A stretch of DNA of 64,000 nt from Paratractidigestivibacter sp963630635 (GCA_963630635.1 CAVGOA010000004.1:11382-75381), one strand, 5' to 3'; shown: positions 32,973-44,790, counted from the first letter of the stretch. A program made the numbers and translations. Notes: generated by a model not told the origin, from the letters alone.

Positions 32973-34343
32973 ATGTTAAATAAGCCCGGCGTGATGGACG
33001 AGATCCGCTGCGACGAGAAGGACTACCTCATTTGGAAGTGGCGGCCCGAGGGGTCTTTTCAGCGAGAGAACGCTATTCGCTGGGGGTCGTCGCTCTCGGT
33101 GCGCGACGGATCGGTGGCGGTCTTTGTGTATCGCCGCAAGGGGCAGCCTTCGGTTCAGGAGTTCATCGAGGGCCCCTTCCAGGACACGCTTGAGACCTCC
33201 AACCTGCCCGTTATTGCGAGCATCGTCTCGCTTGCTTACGCTGGCGGCACCCCTTGGCAGGCCGAGGTCTACTTCATCAACCTGGCAAAGGTCATCCAGT
33301 CGCGCTTTGCCGTGCGCTACTTTGACGTCTTCGACCCGCGCTTCCCGGACTTTGGCGTGCCGGTTGCCGTCCGCGGCACCATCACGTTCCACATTGGCGA
33401 CTACCGTAACTTCATAGAGTGCCATCGCCTTGACGAGTTCTCGCCCGAGGACTTCCGGTTGCAGGTTCGCGATGCAGTTTCTCGCAAGGTCAAGAGCATC
33501 GTGGGCGCCTTGCCTTCACAGCAGCAGATTCCGTTGCCGCAGCTAGCGGGGCAGACCGACGTGGTTTCGGAAGCTGCGCATGCGGCCCTTAACGAAACCC
33601 TGCGCAATACCTATGGAGTCGAGCTCGCCACGCTTGATGTCAGCGCGATCGATGTTGACAAGGACAGCCTGGGTTATCGCCAGCTCAAGGCCATGACGCA
33701 GGACGTCACCGAGGCGACCATTCGCGCACAGACCGAGGCCAACCTGCGCAACATCCACGAGATGCAGCGTGTCCAGATGGAGAATCTCTCGGAGTCGCTG
33801 CGCATCGAGCGCGAAGAGGGTCAGTACGCAATGCACAAGAACACGCAGAACCAGAATCTTCCCGCCTTCCAGGTTGAGCAGCAGGCAGCCGTTGGAGTCG
33901 CTGGCGCCAAGGCCCTTGGGCATATGGGCGAGAACGGTGCCGCTGCCGTGGGCCTTGGCGGCGGTGGAGGAGGTCTTGACATGGCCGGCCTTGCCGCTGG
34001 CATGGCCCTTGGCGGCGCCGTAGGTCGAAACATAGCTGGGGCGATGGACTCGGCGATGGGTGGCGCGGGGTTTGGCGCGCCGGCTGCGTCGCCAACTGCC
34101 ATGACCCCGCCGCCGATCCCCGTGGTCAAGTATTACGTTGCAATTGACGGTGCCGCTGCGGGTCCGTTTGACAAGGCGGCCCTGCGCACGATGGTAGCCG
34201 GTGGCAGTTTAGCTGCGGATTCGTTGGTTTGGAAGGAGGGCATGGCCAACTGGGCCGAGGCCGGGGCCGTTAACGACCTCGCGTCGGTCCTCGCGTCCGC
34301 GAGTGGCGCCGCAACGCCTCCCCCAATCCCGCCGCAGCCTTAA
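32973..34343 (+). CDS. SPFH-domain protein (YdjI/virion-core-like) with GYF_2 tail
   Basis: A 456-aa protein. The N-terminal ~290 residues match the SPFH-like virion-core family typified by B. subtilis YdjI (WKWRPEGSFQRENAIRWGSSL, VFVYRRKG, and a central GTITFHIGDYRNF). A Gly/Ala-rich hinge follows (GLGGGGGGLDMAGLAAGMA). The last ~60 residues form a GYF_2 domain (YYVAIDGAAAGPFDKAAL and WKEGMANWAEA). In other genomes such proteins occur with zinc-ribbon partners, as here. SPFH proteins assemble into membrane-associated rings, so this may organise the zinc-ribbon membrane proteins upstream. Codon use is more GC-rich than in the three genes before it. Confidence 0.82.
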   Translation: MLNKPGVMDEIRCDEKDYLIWKWRPEGSFQRENAIRWGSSLSVRDGSVAVFVYRRKGQPSVQEFIEGPFQDTLETSNLPVIASIVSLAYAGGTPWQAEVYFINLAKVIQSRFAVRYFDVFDPRFPDFGVPVAVRGTITFHIGDYRNFIECHRLDEFSPEDFRLQVRDAVSRKVKSIVGALPSQQQIPLPQLAGQTDVVSEAAHAALNETLRNTYGVELATLDVSAIDVDKDSLGYRQLKAMTQDVTEATIRAQTEANLRNIHEMQRVQMENLSESLRIEREEGQYAMHKNTQNQNLPAFQVEQQAAVGVAGAKALGHMGENGAAAVGLGGGGGGLDMAGLAAGMALGGAVGRNIAGAMDSAMGGAGFGAPAASPTAMTPPPIPVVKYYVAIDGAAAGPFDKAALRTMVAGGSLAADSLVWKEGMANWAEAGAVNDLASVLASASGAATPPPIPPQP

Positions 34344-34367
34344 TTTCGGGTCCCTGAAATCAAAAAA

Positions 34368-34495
34368 TACGATAGTTAGGACCAGTCTGGCGGTTCGCTG
34401 AGTAGCCGCCGCTTTCGCCTTCCTGCGACCTGCGGTTTTGTAGGCGGTTAAGCCCGGCTACTCAGCCAAATCCAATACTGGTCCTAACTATCGTA
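34368..34495. repeat. long-hairpin element D (GAGTAG inner pair, different arms)
   Basis: Perfect 19-bp outer arms: TACGATAGTTAGGACCAGT (34368-34386) and its complement (34477-34495). Inside, GCTGAGTAGCC (34397-34407) is exactly complementary to GGCTACTCAGC (34456-34466), with a further CCGCC/GGCGG pair. The outer arms differ from elements A-C, but the GAGTAG/CTACTC pair is shared. It lies between two convergent genes; on the minus strand the outer stem is followed by a T-run, so it may also end transcription. Confidence 0.82.
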
Positions 34496-34539
34496 AAAAA
34501 TGTTCCAGAGCGCTCTGCCTGCTGCTCAAGGTTGGGTTT

Positions 34540-35631
34540 CTACTGTGCCTTCTCAAGAAGAAATTCTCTGAATGCCGGGATATCGAAGGCTACAAGCCCA
34601 CGGCCCCTCTCGCCGATCACGCCCTGGTCAAGCAGTCGGCGCTTGTATTGGCTAACGTATCCGCTTGACACCCCCATGCGTTTGGCCAGATCAGAGACTC
34701 TGCTCTCGGTTGCATCGTCAAGCATCGCGGTGAGGAATTTAAGGTCGCCCTCAGAAAGTTCGCGATACGTTGTCTCCAAAATGCGGTCGCGCATCTCGAG
34801 CCTGGCAAGCTTTGAGCCGGTTTCAACATTCGATATCGTGATTACATTTGCTTCGCCTGCGGCATCCCAGATGCGGTAGCCAACAAGCTGCATCATAAAT
34901 GGGAAACCGTCGATGGAAGTCACGGCCGCTTCCAACGCGCTATCTTCGATCGTCCGCCCGCTGCCTTCGATGGTCTTTAGCAGGGCATCGGCAATTTCGT
35001 AGTCGGGAATTCTGCCGAGCTGGTGCTGCTGGGATCGCCGCAGGAACGAGACCGAGTCGTCACGCAATAGAGCCGATACCTTGTAGGGAAGGCCCGCCAT
35101 AAGGAGCGCCGTCTTGCGTCCTTCTCGCACAAAGTGCTGATACACAGAGGCCAGCTGCAGCATCTCTTCGTTGTTGACGTTTACCTCGTCGATTGTGATG
35201 AGAAGTCCAATGTCGTATTTTTCGAGCTGCTTGAACAGTGCATTCATGCGGCTGCGCCAATTGCCCTTCTCGGTGTCTTTGTACTCCCAATCCAGTCCAA
35301 CCCCGCCGATGGTGATGCCTTTAAGTCTCGCGCCGCCGCGCTGGTTAATGAGCTCTGCGGCGGCTTCGTCGGCGCGTTCAATGATGTCTTCGAGCATTCC
35401 GGGCATAGAAGAAACGTTTGCCGAAATCCAGCCGTGGGCAAGTGCGGCCTGGGACAAGTAGGTAAGAAGCGCAGTTTTACCCGTCCCGCGCGCCCCTGTG
35501 AAAATGGTGGAGAGGTTCGGGTCGCCGGGGCCGTTATCGAAGGCGTTTTCAATGTCCTTTAGAATCTGCTCGCGGCCGGCCATGAACGGCGGGACGCTGC
35601 CAAAGGATGGCGTGAAGGGATTTTTGGCCAT
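34540..35631 (-). CDS. AAA ATPase with C-terminal winged helix (Orc1/Cdc6-like fold)
   Basis: A 363-aa protein. Walker A is GARGTGKTALL near residue 45, and Walker B is LLITIDEV near residue 130. The lid domain is helical, and the C-terminal ~75 residues form a winged helix (VSDLAKRMGVSSGYVSQYKRRLLDQG). The layout resembles Orc1/Cdc6 and the archaeal-type ATPase/transcription fusions found singly in bacteria. The start at 35631 (MAKNPFTPSFGSVPP) is set by GGGAGG, 6 nt upstream. It is transcribed toward the SPFH gene. Three 19-bp tandem repeats lie just upstream. Its target is unknown. Confidence 0.78.
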   Translation of the reverse strand: MAKNPFTPSFGSVPPFMAGREQILKDIENAFDNGPGDPNLSTIFTGARGTGKTALLTYLSQAALAHGWISANVSSMPGMLEDIIERADEAAAELINQRGGARLKGITIGGVGLDWEYKDTEKGNWRSRMNALFKQLEKYDIGLLITIDEVNVNNEEMLQLASVYQHFVREGRKTALLMAGLPYKVSALLRDDSVSFLRRSQQHQLGRIPDYEIADALLKTIEGSGRTIEDSALEAAVTSIDGFPFMMQLVGYRIWDAAGEANVITISNVETGSKLARLEMRDRILETTYRELSEGDLKFLTAMLDDATESRVSDLAKRMGVSSGYVSQYKRRLLDQGVIGERGRGLVAFDIPAFREFLLEKAQ

Positions 35632-35667
35632 CGTAACCTCCCCGTCTTGGTTTCTTGATGCCTGTAC

Positions 35668-35724
35668 TTTTGCAGTTTTTGGCTTCCTTTGCAACTTTTG
35701 GCTTCTTTTGGAATTTTTGGCAAT
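35668..35724 (-). promoter_or_regulatory. three tandem 19-bp repeats upstream of the ATPase gene
   Basis: Units at 35668-35686, 35687-35705 and 35706-35724 share TTTTGSA-N-TTTTTGGC (plus strand). The first two differ at 3 positions in 19. They lie about 37-93 bp before the ATPase start, where a promoter would be, and fit a repeated operator. The ATPase, with its winged helix, is the first candidate to bind them. Confidence 0.6.
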
Positions 35725-35745
35725 TGCGTTTGACCAGGTAAAACG

Positions 35746-36531
35746 CTAGTTTTCGCAGCTGTCCTTAGGCGTCTCGCGAACCTTGTAGACGGTGACCTCG
35801 CAGGAATAGACGCGCCAGCAAAAGCCAAACTCATTGTCGGGGTCTCCATCTTCACCGTTGCAGGTGGCCGAGCGCACGGCGCACTCTATCCACTCGCCAT
35901 GCCCAAGCGTCTTTATCGCATCGATAAATAATCGTTGGTCGTAGTCGTGGTACGGGGTAAAGGGGAGGAGCTCGCCGTTGTGATAAAAGCCAAATCCCAG
36001 GTCTTCGATTTCGCACGAGTTCCGACTGTCGGGCAGCTCGGCCGGGATACGCCCGAGAGTTAGCACATTACCCGGCGACAGGTTTGCGCTGGCTTCCTCG
36101 GCAACGTTGCGCTCCTCCGCTTTAGAAGCCTTCCAAGTCGACTGCGCCCACAGCTCGGCAATGCCCAGGCGCGCGACTTCGGCGGGCAGAGGCTCGAAAT
36201 CCCTGGGAGTGACCATCTTAAAGAAGGCCTTCTCTCCGCGCATGGCAATGGCCTCGTCAAGGTTGGCGGCCCCGGCGTACTCGCCTGATCGGTAATCCTC
36301 CACGGAAAAGGCCTCGCCCTCGTAGGGAGTGGGGATGGGAAGCCCCTGCTTGTCTGTCTGCCTGGCGTCCGCGCCCTCAAGAACGGTGCCCGCGTTAGGG
36401 ACAAGGTCTTTGACCAGCGGCTGGTGTGCCCTCGCCTCGGTCTCGGAGGCGAGGTTCGCAGCGTTGGGGTAGTCCTCAAGCAGCTCAAGGTAAACGCTCA
36501 AAAAGTCTTCGTCGTAGAAATCGTCGTCCAT
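35746..36531 (-). CDS. acidic hypothetical protein (261 aa)
   Basis: I do not recognise a family. The N-terminus is very acidic (MDDDFYDEDFLSVYLELLEDYP). The middle is rich in Ala/Glu, and the C-terminal ~90 residues have aromatic and Cys-rich beta-like segments (GFGFYHNGELLPFTPYHDYDQ; FGFCWRVYSCEVTVYKV). No signal peptide or membrane segment. The start follows AAGGGAG on the minus strand. It begins 30 bp after the stop of the DnaQ-like exonuclease gene, so the two are probably one operon, with the exonuclease first. Confidence 0.65.
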   Translation of the reverse strand: MDDDFYDEDFLSVYLELLEDYPNAANLASETEARAHQPLVKDLVPNAGTVLEGADARQTDKQGLPIPTPYEGEAFSVEDYRSGEYAGAANLDEAIAMRGEKAFFKMVTPRDFEPLPAEVARLGIAELWAQSTWKASKAEERNVAEEASANLSPGNVLTLGRIPAELPDSRNSCEIEDLGFGFYHNGELLPFTPYHDYDQRLFIDAIKTLGHGEWIECAVRSATCNGEDGDPDNEFGFCWRVYSCEVTVYKVRETPKDSCEN

Positions 36532-36561
36532 GTCGTGCTCTCCCTTCTAAATCGTTTCTCG

Positions 36562-37269
36562 TTAGGCAGCTCCGGCGGCGGCTTCGGATAGGCGGAGGCT
36601 GGCGAGAAGGGCCTCAAGCTGATTGCCGCAACGGCTGGCCACGCTGCTGGCGCAGTCGGCCGCCGGCCCGCGGCGAATCCCGGCGTCAAGCACCTCGCGC
36701 TGGGCGCCGCAGTCGCCCGCGGCCATCATGCGAAAGACCTCGGCGGTTATCAGGGCGTCATCAAGTGCCCTGTGCGCATGCAGGCTGTCGCTTGAAATCC
36801 CGCACCAATCGGCCGCCTCGACAAGGTTGACCTGGCGCCCGCGAATTCCAATAAGCCGCGGGTAGAGNNNNNNNNNNNNNNNNNNNNNNNNNNNNNNNNN
36901 NNNNNNNNNNNNNNNNNNNNNNNNNNNNNNNNNNNNNNNNNNNNNNNNNNNNNNNNNNNNNNNNNNNNNNNNNNNNNNNNNNNNNNNNNNNNNNNNNNNN
37001 NNNNNNNNNNNNNNNNNNNNNNNNNNNNNNNNNNNNNNNNNNNNNNNNNNNNNNNNNNNNNNNNNNNNNNNNNNNNNNNNNNNNNNNNNNNNNNNNNNNN
37101 NNNNNNNNNNNNNNNNNNNNNNNNNNNNNNNNNNNNNNNNNNNNNNNNNNNNNNNNNNNNNNNNNNNNNNNNNNNNNNNNNNNNNNNNNNNNNNNNNNNN
37201 NNNNNNCCGCGCCGGAACAGAAGTAAACTCCAGGTCAATCACAACGTTTTGCTCGTACGATGCGCTCAT
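36562..37269 (-). CDS. DnaQ-like 3'-5' exonuclease (interrupted by a gap)
   Basis: About 235 aa, of which 113 lie in the gap. The N-terminal DxE motif is visible in VIDLEFTSVP, and the C-terminal HxAxxD motif in HRALDDALITAEVF, as in DEDD exonucleases of the DNA polymerase III epsilon/KapD type. The start at 37269 follows AAAGGAG. Past the Exo III motif the protein extends ~70 residues, ending in an Ala-rich helical tail. Whether it acts on DNA or RNA cannot be told with the middle missing. It is divergent from the GH5 gene. Confidence 0.75.
   Translation of the reverse strand: MSASYEQNVVIDLEFTSVPARXXXXXXXXXXXXXXXXXXXXXXXXXXXXXXXXXXXXXXXXXXXXXXXXXXXXXXXXXXXXXXXXXXXXXXXXXXXXXXXXXXXXXXXXXXXXXXXXXXXXXXXXXXXXXXXXXLYPRLIGIRGRQVNLVEAADWCGISSDSLHAHRALDDALITAEVFRMMAAGDCGAQREVLDAGIRRGPAADCASSVASRCGNQLEALLASLRLSEAAAGAA
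36868..37206. other. assembly gap or masked stretch (339 N)
   Basis: Run of N inside the exonuclease gene. The length is a multiple of three and the frame is kept. Confidence 0.99.
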
Positions 37270-37317
37270 CAACAGCTCCTTTGGCCAACCGATACCTACG
37301 CGCGCGATAAAAGTAAC

Positions 37318-37354
37318 CGGCCAACCGGACATTAATTGGCCGCCGGGCTACAAT
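37318..37354 (+). promoter_or_regulatory. inverted repeat and -10 box upstream of the GH5 gene
   Basis: CGGCCAA (37318-37324) and TTGGCCG (37336-37342) form a perfect inverted repeat ending 6 bp before TACAAT (37349-37354), a likely -10 box. A second GGCCAACC lies at about 37283. The position suits repressor binding, as for sugar-responsive regulators. Confidence 0.5.
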
Positions 37355-37389
37355 CAGCCAAAGCAACCAATCGCAAATAGGGGAGAGCG

Positions 37390-38862
37390 ATGGCAAAAGA
37401 CATTACGCGCCGAGCCTTTGTTGCCGGATCGATGCTGCTCGCAACCAGCCTTTCTGCCTGCGCAAACAACAATGCAGCAGAGCAAAACGCCACGTCGCAG
37501 GTTGAGCGCTCGGCGGGCTCGATGGGCTCTTCTTCGACGGACGAAGCCACGACGGTCCAAGCCAAAGACGATGCAGCGACCGCGACCGTCGCGCGCCCCT
37601 CGACCTGCGGCCGCCTGAGAGTCGACGGTACCAATCTAGTAGACGAGAAGGGCAACCCCGCCCAGCTCAAGGGCTTCTCGACGCATGGGCTGGCGTGGTT
37701 TGGCCAGTACGTGAACGAGGAGTGCTTTGCCCAGCTTTCGGGTTGGGGCGCCAACCTGGCCCGTCTCGCCTTATATACGCACGAGAGCGGCGGTTGGTGC
37801 ACCGACGGCGACCATAACAAGCTGCGTGCCCTTCTCGACAACGGTATCAAATATGCAACTGCCGCCGACATGTACGCCATCGTCGACTGGCACGTCCTGC
37901 AGGACTGCGACCCGCTTGTCTACCTTGACCAGGCCAAGGAGTTTTGGAACGACATCTCGGCCAGCTACGCGGGCGCCAAAAACGTCATTTACGAGATTTG
38001 TAACGAGCCAAACGGCTCGGCTACCTGGGACGATGTGCGCGCCTATGCGCAAGAGATTATTCCCATCATCCGCGCGAACGACCCTGCGGCGCCCATCATT
38101 GTGGGCACGCCCACCTGGTCGCAGGACATCCACACGGCCGCCGCGGCGCCCCTCGACTTCGACAACGTCCTCTATGCCCTGCACTTCTACGCGGCCACCC
38201 ACAAGGATGACCTGCGCAATCGCCTGCGAACGACGGTCGCCGGCGGCCTTCCCGTCTTTGTGAGCGAGTACGGTATCTGCGATGCCAGCGGCAACGGCGG
38301 GATTGACCAGGCCTCGGCCAACGAGTGGATGGCCCTTCTCGACGAGCTGAGCATAAGCAGTGCCTGCTGGAGCCTTTCCAACAAGGCCGAAAGCGCCTCG
38401 ATGATAGCTTCTACCTGCGAGAAGACCGCGGGCTTCGAAGACGGTGATCTTACCACCTGCGGCACCTGGTTCAAGGCAATGTTAGCCGGCGAGACGACCA
38501 CGGCCGCGGCCACCACGACAACCGGCGACGGCGGGGCCTCGACTGCCGCCGCGGCCCAAGGCATCTCGTCCATAACCTCATCCGACGGCACGACCTGCGC
38601 CGTTACAGTGCGCCAGAGCTGGGAAGACTCGGGCAAGACGGTCAACCTCTATGACGTGACGGTTACTAACACGGGCTCGGCGGCCCTCTCCACCTGGTCG
38701 GTTGATTTAACCTTTGATGGCCAGATAACCCTAAGTGACAGTTGGTGCGCCACGGTTACCCAAGATGGCCAGACCCTTCACCTGCAGCCGGCCGCCTACA
38801 ATGCCGCCATCGAGGCCGGGGCCACCGTAAACAACGTGGGCCTCATCGTCAAGCTCGGCTAG
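37390..38862 (+). CDS. GH5 endoglucanase-like lipoprotein with C-terminal CBM-like domain
   Basis: A 490-aa exported protein. The N-terminus combines a twin-Arg motif (ITRRAFVAGS) and a lipobox (LSAC), so it is probably anchored outside by lipid. The catalytic region (~75-370) is a GH5 barrel: the acid/base Glu is in YEICNEPNGS and the nucleophile Glu in VFVSEYGICD. After a Thr/Ala-rich linker the last ~95 residues (CAVTVRQSWEDSGKTVNLYDV, then WSVDLTF and PAAYNAAIEAG) resemble a CBM2-type cellulose-binding fold. Likely substrate: beta-1,4-glucan. The membrane GH3 at 14210 could act on its products. Confidence 0.88.
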   Translation: MAKDITRRAFVAGSMLLATSLSACANNNAAEQNATSQVERSAGSMGSSSTDEATTVQAKDDAATATVARPSTCGRLRVDGTNLVDEKGNPAQLKGFSTHGLAWFGQYVNEECFAQLSGWGANLARLALYTHESGGWCTDGDHNKLRALLDNGIKYATAADMYAIVDWHVLQDCDPLVYLDQAKEFWNDISASYAGAKNVIYEICNEPNGSATWDDVRAYAQEIIPIIRANDPAAPIIVGTPTWSQDIHTAAAAPLDFDNVLYALHFYAATHKDDLRNRLRTTVAGGLPVFVSEYGICDASGNGGIDQASANEWMALLDELSISSACWSLSNKAESASMIASTCEKTAGFEDGDLTTCGTWFKAMLAGETTTAAATTTTGDGGASTAAAAQGISSITSSDGTTCAVTVRQSWEDSGKTVNLYDVTVTNTGSAALSTWSVDLTFDGQITLSDSWCATVTQDGQTLHLQPAAYNAAIEAGATVNNVGLIVKLG

Positions 38863-38930
38863 GCCGCCGGCGCCTGCCGCTCAACGCCCTGCGCCCCGTC
38901 TGCCCCACACCGCCCCAAAGGAGACCTCTC

Positions 38931-39479
38931 ATGAAGCTCGTCATCGCATCCGACATCCACGGCGCCGCCGACTGGTGCCAGAAATTCCTGGACGCCGCGG
39001 CTGCCCTCAACCCCGACCGCATCGTTCTTCTCGGCGACGTCTTGTACCACGGACCTCGCAATGACCTGCCGGAAGACTACGCCCCCAAACGCGTGATTGC
39101 CCAGCTCAACCCCCTTGCCGAGAAGATCATCTGCGTGCGCGGCAACTGCGAGGCCGAGGTGGACCAAATGGTGCTGGACTTCCCCTGCATGGCAGACCAC
39201 GACACCTTGATCGACCCGGCCGCTAACAACAAGACCCTGTTCTTTACCCATGGCCACGTTTATGGCCCGGGCCTGCACAACAGCGTGGACAAGTGGCCCA
39301 ACCTGCCGCAAAACTCCGCGCTGGTCTACGGCCACACTCATAAAAAGGTCCTGGAAGAGTTGCCGGGCCACCCTGGCATCACCGTTTTCAACCCCGGCTC
39401 GGTGGGCATCCCCAAAGACGGCACCCACAGCTTTGGCGTCTACGACAACGGAACCTTCACACATGTCGTTTTAGACTAG
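38931..39479 (+). CDS. yfcE: YfcE-type phosphodiesterase
   Basis: A 182-aa metallophosphoesterase. The metal ligands are in ASDIHG, LLGDVLYHGPRN, RGNCE, THGHVYG and GHTHKK, in the usual order. GSVGIPKDG near the C-terminus is typical of YfcE/MJ0936 enzymes, which cleave phosphodiesters in vitro; the physiological substrate is unknown. The ATG at 38931 follows AAAGGAGA. It lies 68 bp after the GH5 gene and may be co-transcribed. A second member of the family is at 46946. Confidence 0.9.
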   Translation: MKLVIASDIHGAADWCQKFLDAAAALNPDRIVLLGDVLYHGPRNDLPEDYAPKRVIAQLNPLAEKIICVRGNCEAEVDQMVLDFPCMADHDTLIDPAANNKTLFFTHGHVYGPGLHNSVDKWPNLPQNSALVYGHTHKKVLEELPGHPGITVFNPGSVGIPKDGTHSFGVYDNGTFTHVVLD

Positions 39480-39560
39480 CGCCAAGAAACCGCAGGTCAG
39501 CGCCCTGCCGTAAAACGTCCCAAAACGCCCAACCCCCGTTGCGGGGCAAAAACTGACCCC

Positions 39561-39578
39561 TCACCAAAATCTTGGTGA
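39561..39578. promoter_or_regulatory. inverted repeat upstream of nifJ
   Basis: TCACCAA-AATC-TTGGTGA is a perfect 7-bp inverted repeat about 30 bp upstream of TACACT (39609-39614), a possible -10 box of nifJ. A short CCCC(CGTTG)CGGGG stem lies just before it. Nothing else is evident in the 270-bp spacer except the 15-mer at 39689. Confidence 0.45.
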
Positions 39579-39688
39579 ACGAACACCCTACCTCGTTAAC
39601 GCGCGGGGTACACTGAAAATTCGAATGTGAAGGTGGCGTACTTTGCGCAATTGCCCCGGGCATCCAAACCCGCGGTCCGGCGCGCGCC

Positions 39689-39703
39689 GCTAGAACGTTG
39701 AAC
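39689..39703 (+). repeat. 15-mer GCTAGAACGTTGAAC upstream of nifJ
   Basis: Matches GCTAGAACGTTGTAC at 43313-43327, just after nifJ, at 14 of 15 positions and in the same direction. Confidence 0.6.
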
Positions 39704-39749
39704 GTCCTGGCGCCATGGGGGTGCCCAGGGAGTTTGAAGGAGAGGAAAC

Positions 39750-43292
<3,543 letters not shown>

Positions 43293-43312
43293 GGCATCTT
43301 GGCGAGAAGTTC

Positions 43313-43327
43313 GCTAGAACGTTGTAC
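43313..43327 (+). repeat. 15-mer GCTAGAACGTTGTAC downstream of nifJ
   Basis: Direct near-copy (14/15) of the 15-mer at 39689. It sits 20 bp after the nifJ stop and touches the terminator stem. A GGCGAGAAG word precedes it (43301-43309). Confidence 0.6.
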
Positions 43328-43364
43328 CCGGGCCGGAAGCCATGTGCTTTCGGCCCGGTTTTTA
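43328..43364 (+). terminator. intrinsic terminator after nifJ
   Basis: CCGGGCCGGAAGC (43328-43340) pairs with GCTTTCGGCCCGG (43346-43358) with one wobble, followed by five T. Confidence 0.9.
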
Positions 43365-43485
43365 TGTCGCCAACACGCTAAACGGCTGGTGCAAATCGGT
43401 GAAAGGTAGTTCATAATAGACGCCGAATGTTTGTTTTAGTGTGTGCGCTTCAAACCGGGCGCTCGCGCCTGGCCTAGGTGGTTTA

Positions 43486-44790
43486 TTGAATCCTGCAATC
43501 GTCATACCGTCCTACTGGACGAGCGAGCCCCATATCCCCAGCGTGGGGGAGTGGGGCGCGTACGACTATGCGACGCCCATCACCAAGCCCATGCCCGAGC
43601 TCGAGACCTGCCTGTCGTCGTTAGAGCAGGTCCGCGGCGTCCTGCGCATCTTTGTGCTGGTGGTGGCCGACCCCGAGTCCGAGAACTCGGCCCGCGCCCG
43701 CGTGAACAGCATTTGCCGCAGCCACCCTAATCTTGACACGCTGGTCATTGGCGCGCGCGAGGCCTTCTTCATCAAAGAGGCCGTGGCAAAGCTGGTCCCT
43801 AACCTCATTGGCGAGAACGTCGCGCTGCGCGGCTACGGCGCCATCAAGAACCTGGGCCTGGCCGCTGCCTGCGTCTTTGGCCACGACGCCGTGGTTTTTC
43901 TCGACGATGACGAGGTCGTGACGTCTCCGGACTTCTTGATCGACGCCGTTTACGGCCTGGGTCATCTGACCCGCCAAAACCTCAAGATCTTGTGCAAGAG
44001 CGGCTACTTTGTAGACAAGAACGGCTCGTGTTTTGCCAAGACGTCCACTAAGTGGTCCGAGAAGTACTGGTCCAAAGCCGCCGGCTTCAATGCTGTGATG
44101 AAGAAAGCCCAGGAAGGCACCCGTATTTCTCGGTCAAACCACATGAGCGGCGGCTGCTGCGCCATCCACGCACAGGCCTTTACCCGCGTGCCCTTTGATC
44201 CGTTTATCACGCGCGGAGAAGATCTGGACTACGTCTTGAACCTGCGCGCCAACGGCATGGACGTGTGGTTTGACAACGAGTGGTCGGTGCGTCTTTCGCT
44301 GCCCGACGAGATGGCCCCCGAGCCGTCCCTGTTTATGCAGGACGTTTACCGCTGGCTCTATGAGTACCGCAAGCTCGCGGCTATGAACTCCCGCCGCAAC
44401 CTGCGCACCATCACGCCCGATTCCCTCATGCCCTATCCCGCGCCCTGGCTTTCTGAGGGCGTGCGCTCCCGCGTGTTCAAGACAGCCCTGCGCCGCCTTG
44501 TCACCGGCCCGTATCGCCGCGACTACCTGGCCATTCTCACCAAGGGCGCCAAGGAAGCCGACGCTTTTGCCACGCAATCCGCCGAGAAGTACCTCAAGTT
44601 TGCCATGTCGTGGCAAACCGTTATGACGTCTCTGTGGCAGGACAAATACCTGCAAAACCGTATCTTGGGGACCGGCGGCGTCGCGCAGCCAGCGGCTACC
44701 GTGGCCCCGCAGCCTGCGGCCGCTGTCCAGCCCGCGTCCGCCGCGCAGCCCGCAGCAGAGGGAGGCTCGTTCGATGAAGTTTCCCAATAA
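43486..44790 (+). CDS. GT-A-fold glycosyltransferase-like protein
   Basis: About 434 aa. The acidic metal-binding stretch FLDDDEVV is that of a GT-A glycosyltransferase, preceded by an N-terminal NPAIVIPSYW strand. A second acidic motif (RGEDLDYVLN) may be the catalytic-base region. No membrane helix is seen. The C-terminus has an Ala/Pro-rich tail (QPAAAVQPASAAQPAAEGG). The start is uncertain: TTG 43486 follows GGTGG, while GTG 43441 would add 15 residues. Its 3' end overlaps the histidine kinase start by 17 bp, so the two are co-transcribed. Acceptor and donor unknown. Confidence 0.72.
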   Translation: MNPAIVIPSYWTSEPHIPSVGEWGAYDYATPITKPMPELETCLSSLEQVRGVLRIFVLVVADPESENSARARVNSICRSHPNLDTLVIGAREAFFIKEAVAKLVPNLIGENVALRGYGAIKNLGLAAACVFGHDAVVFLDDDEVVTSPDFLIDAVYGLGHLTRQNLKILCKSGYFVDKNGSCFAKTSTKWSEKYWSKAAGFNAVMKKAQEGTRISRSNHMSGGCCAIHAQAFTRVPFDPFITRGEDLDYVLNLRANGMDVWFDNEWSVRLSLPDEMAPEPSLFMQDVYRWLYEYRKLAAMNSRRNLRTITPDSLMPYPAPWLSEGVRSRVFKTALRRLVTGPYRRDYLAILTKGAKEADAFATQSAEKYLKFAMSWQTVMTSLWQDKYLQNRILGTGGVAQPAATVAPQPAAAVQPASAAQPAAEGGSFDEVSQ

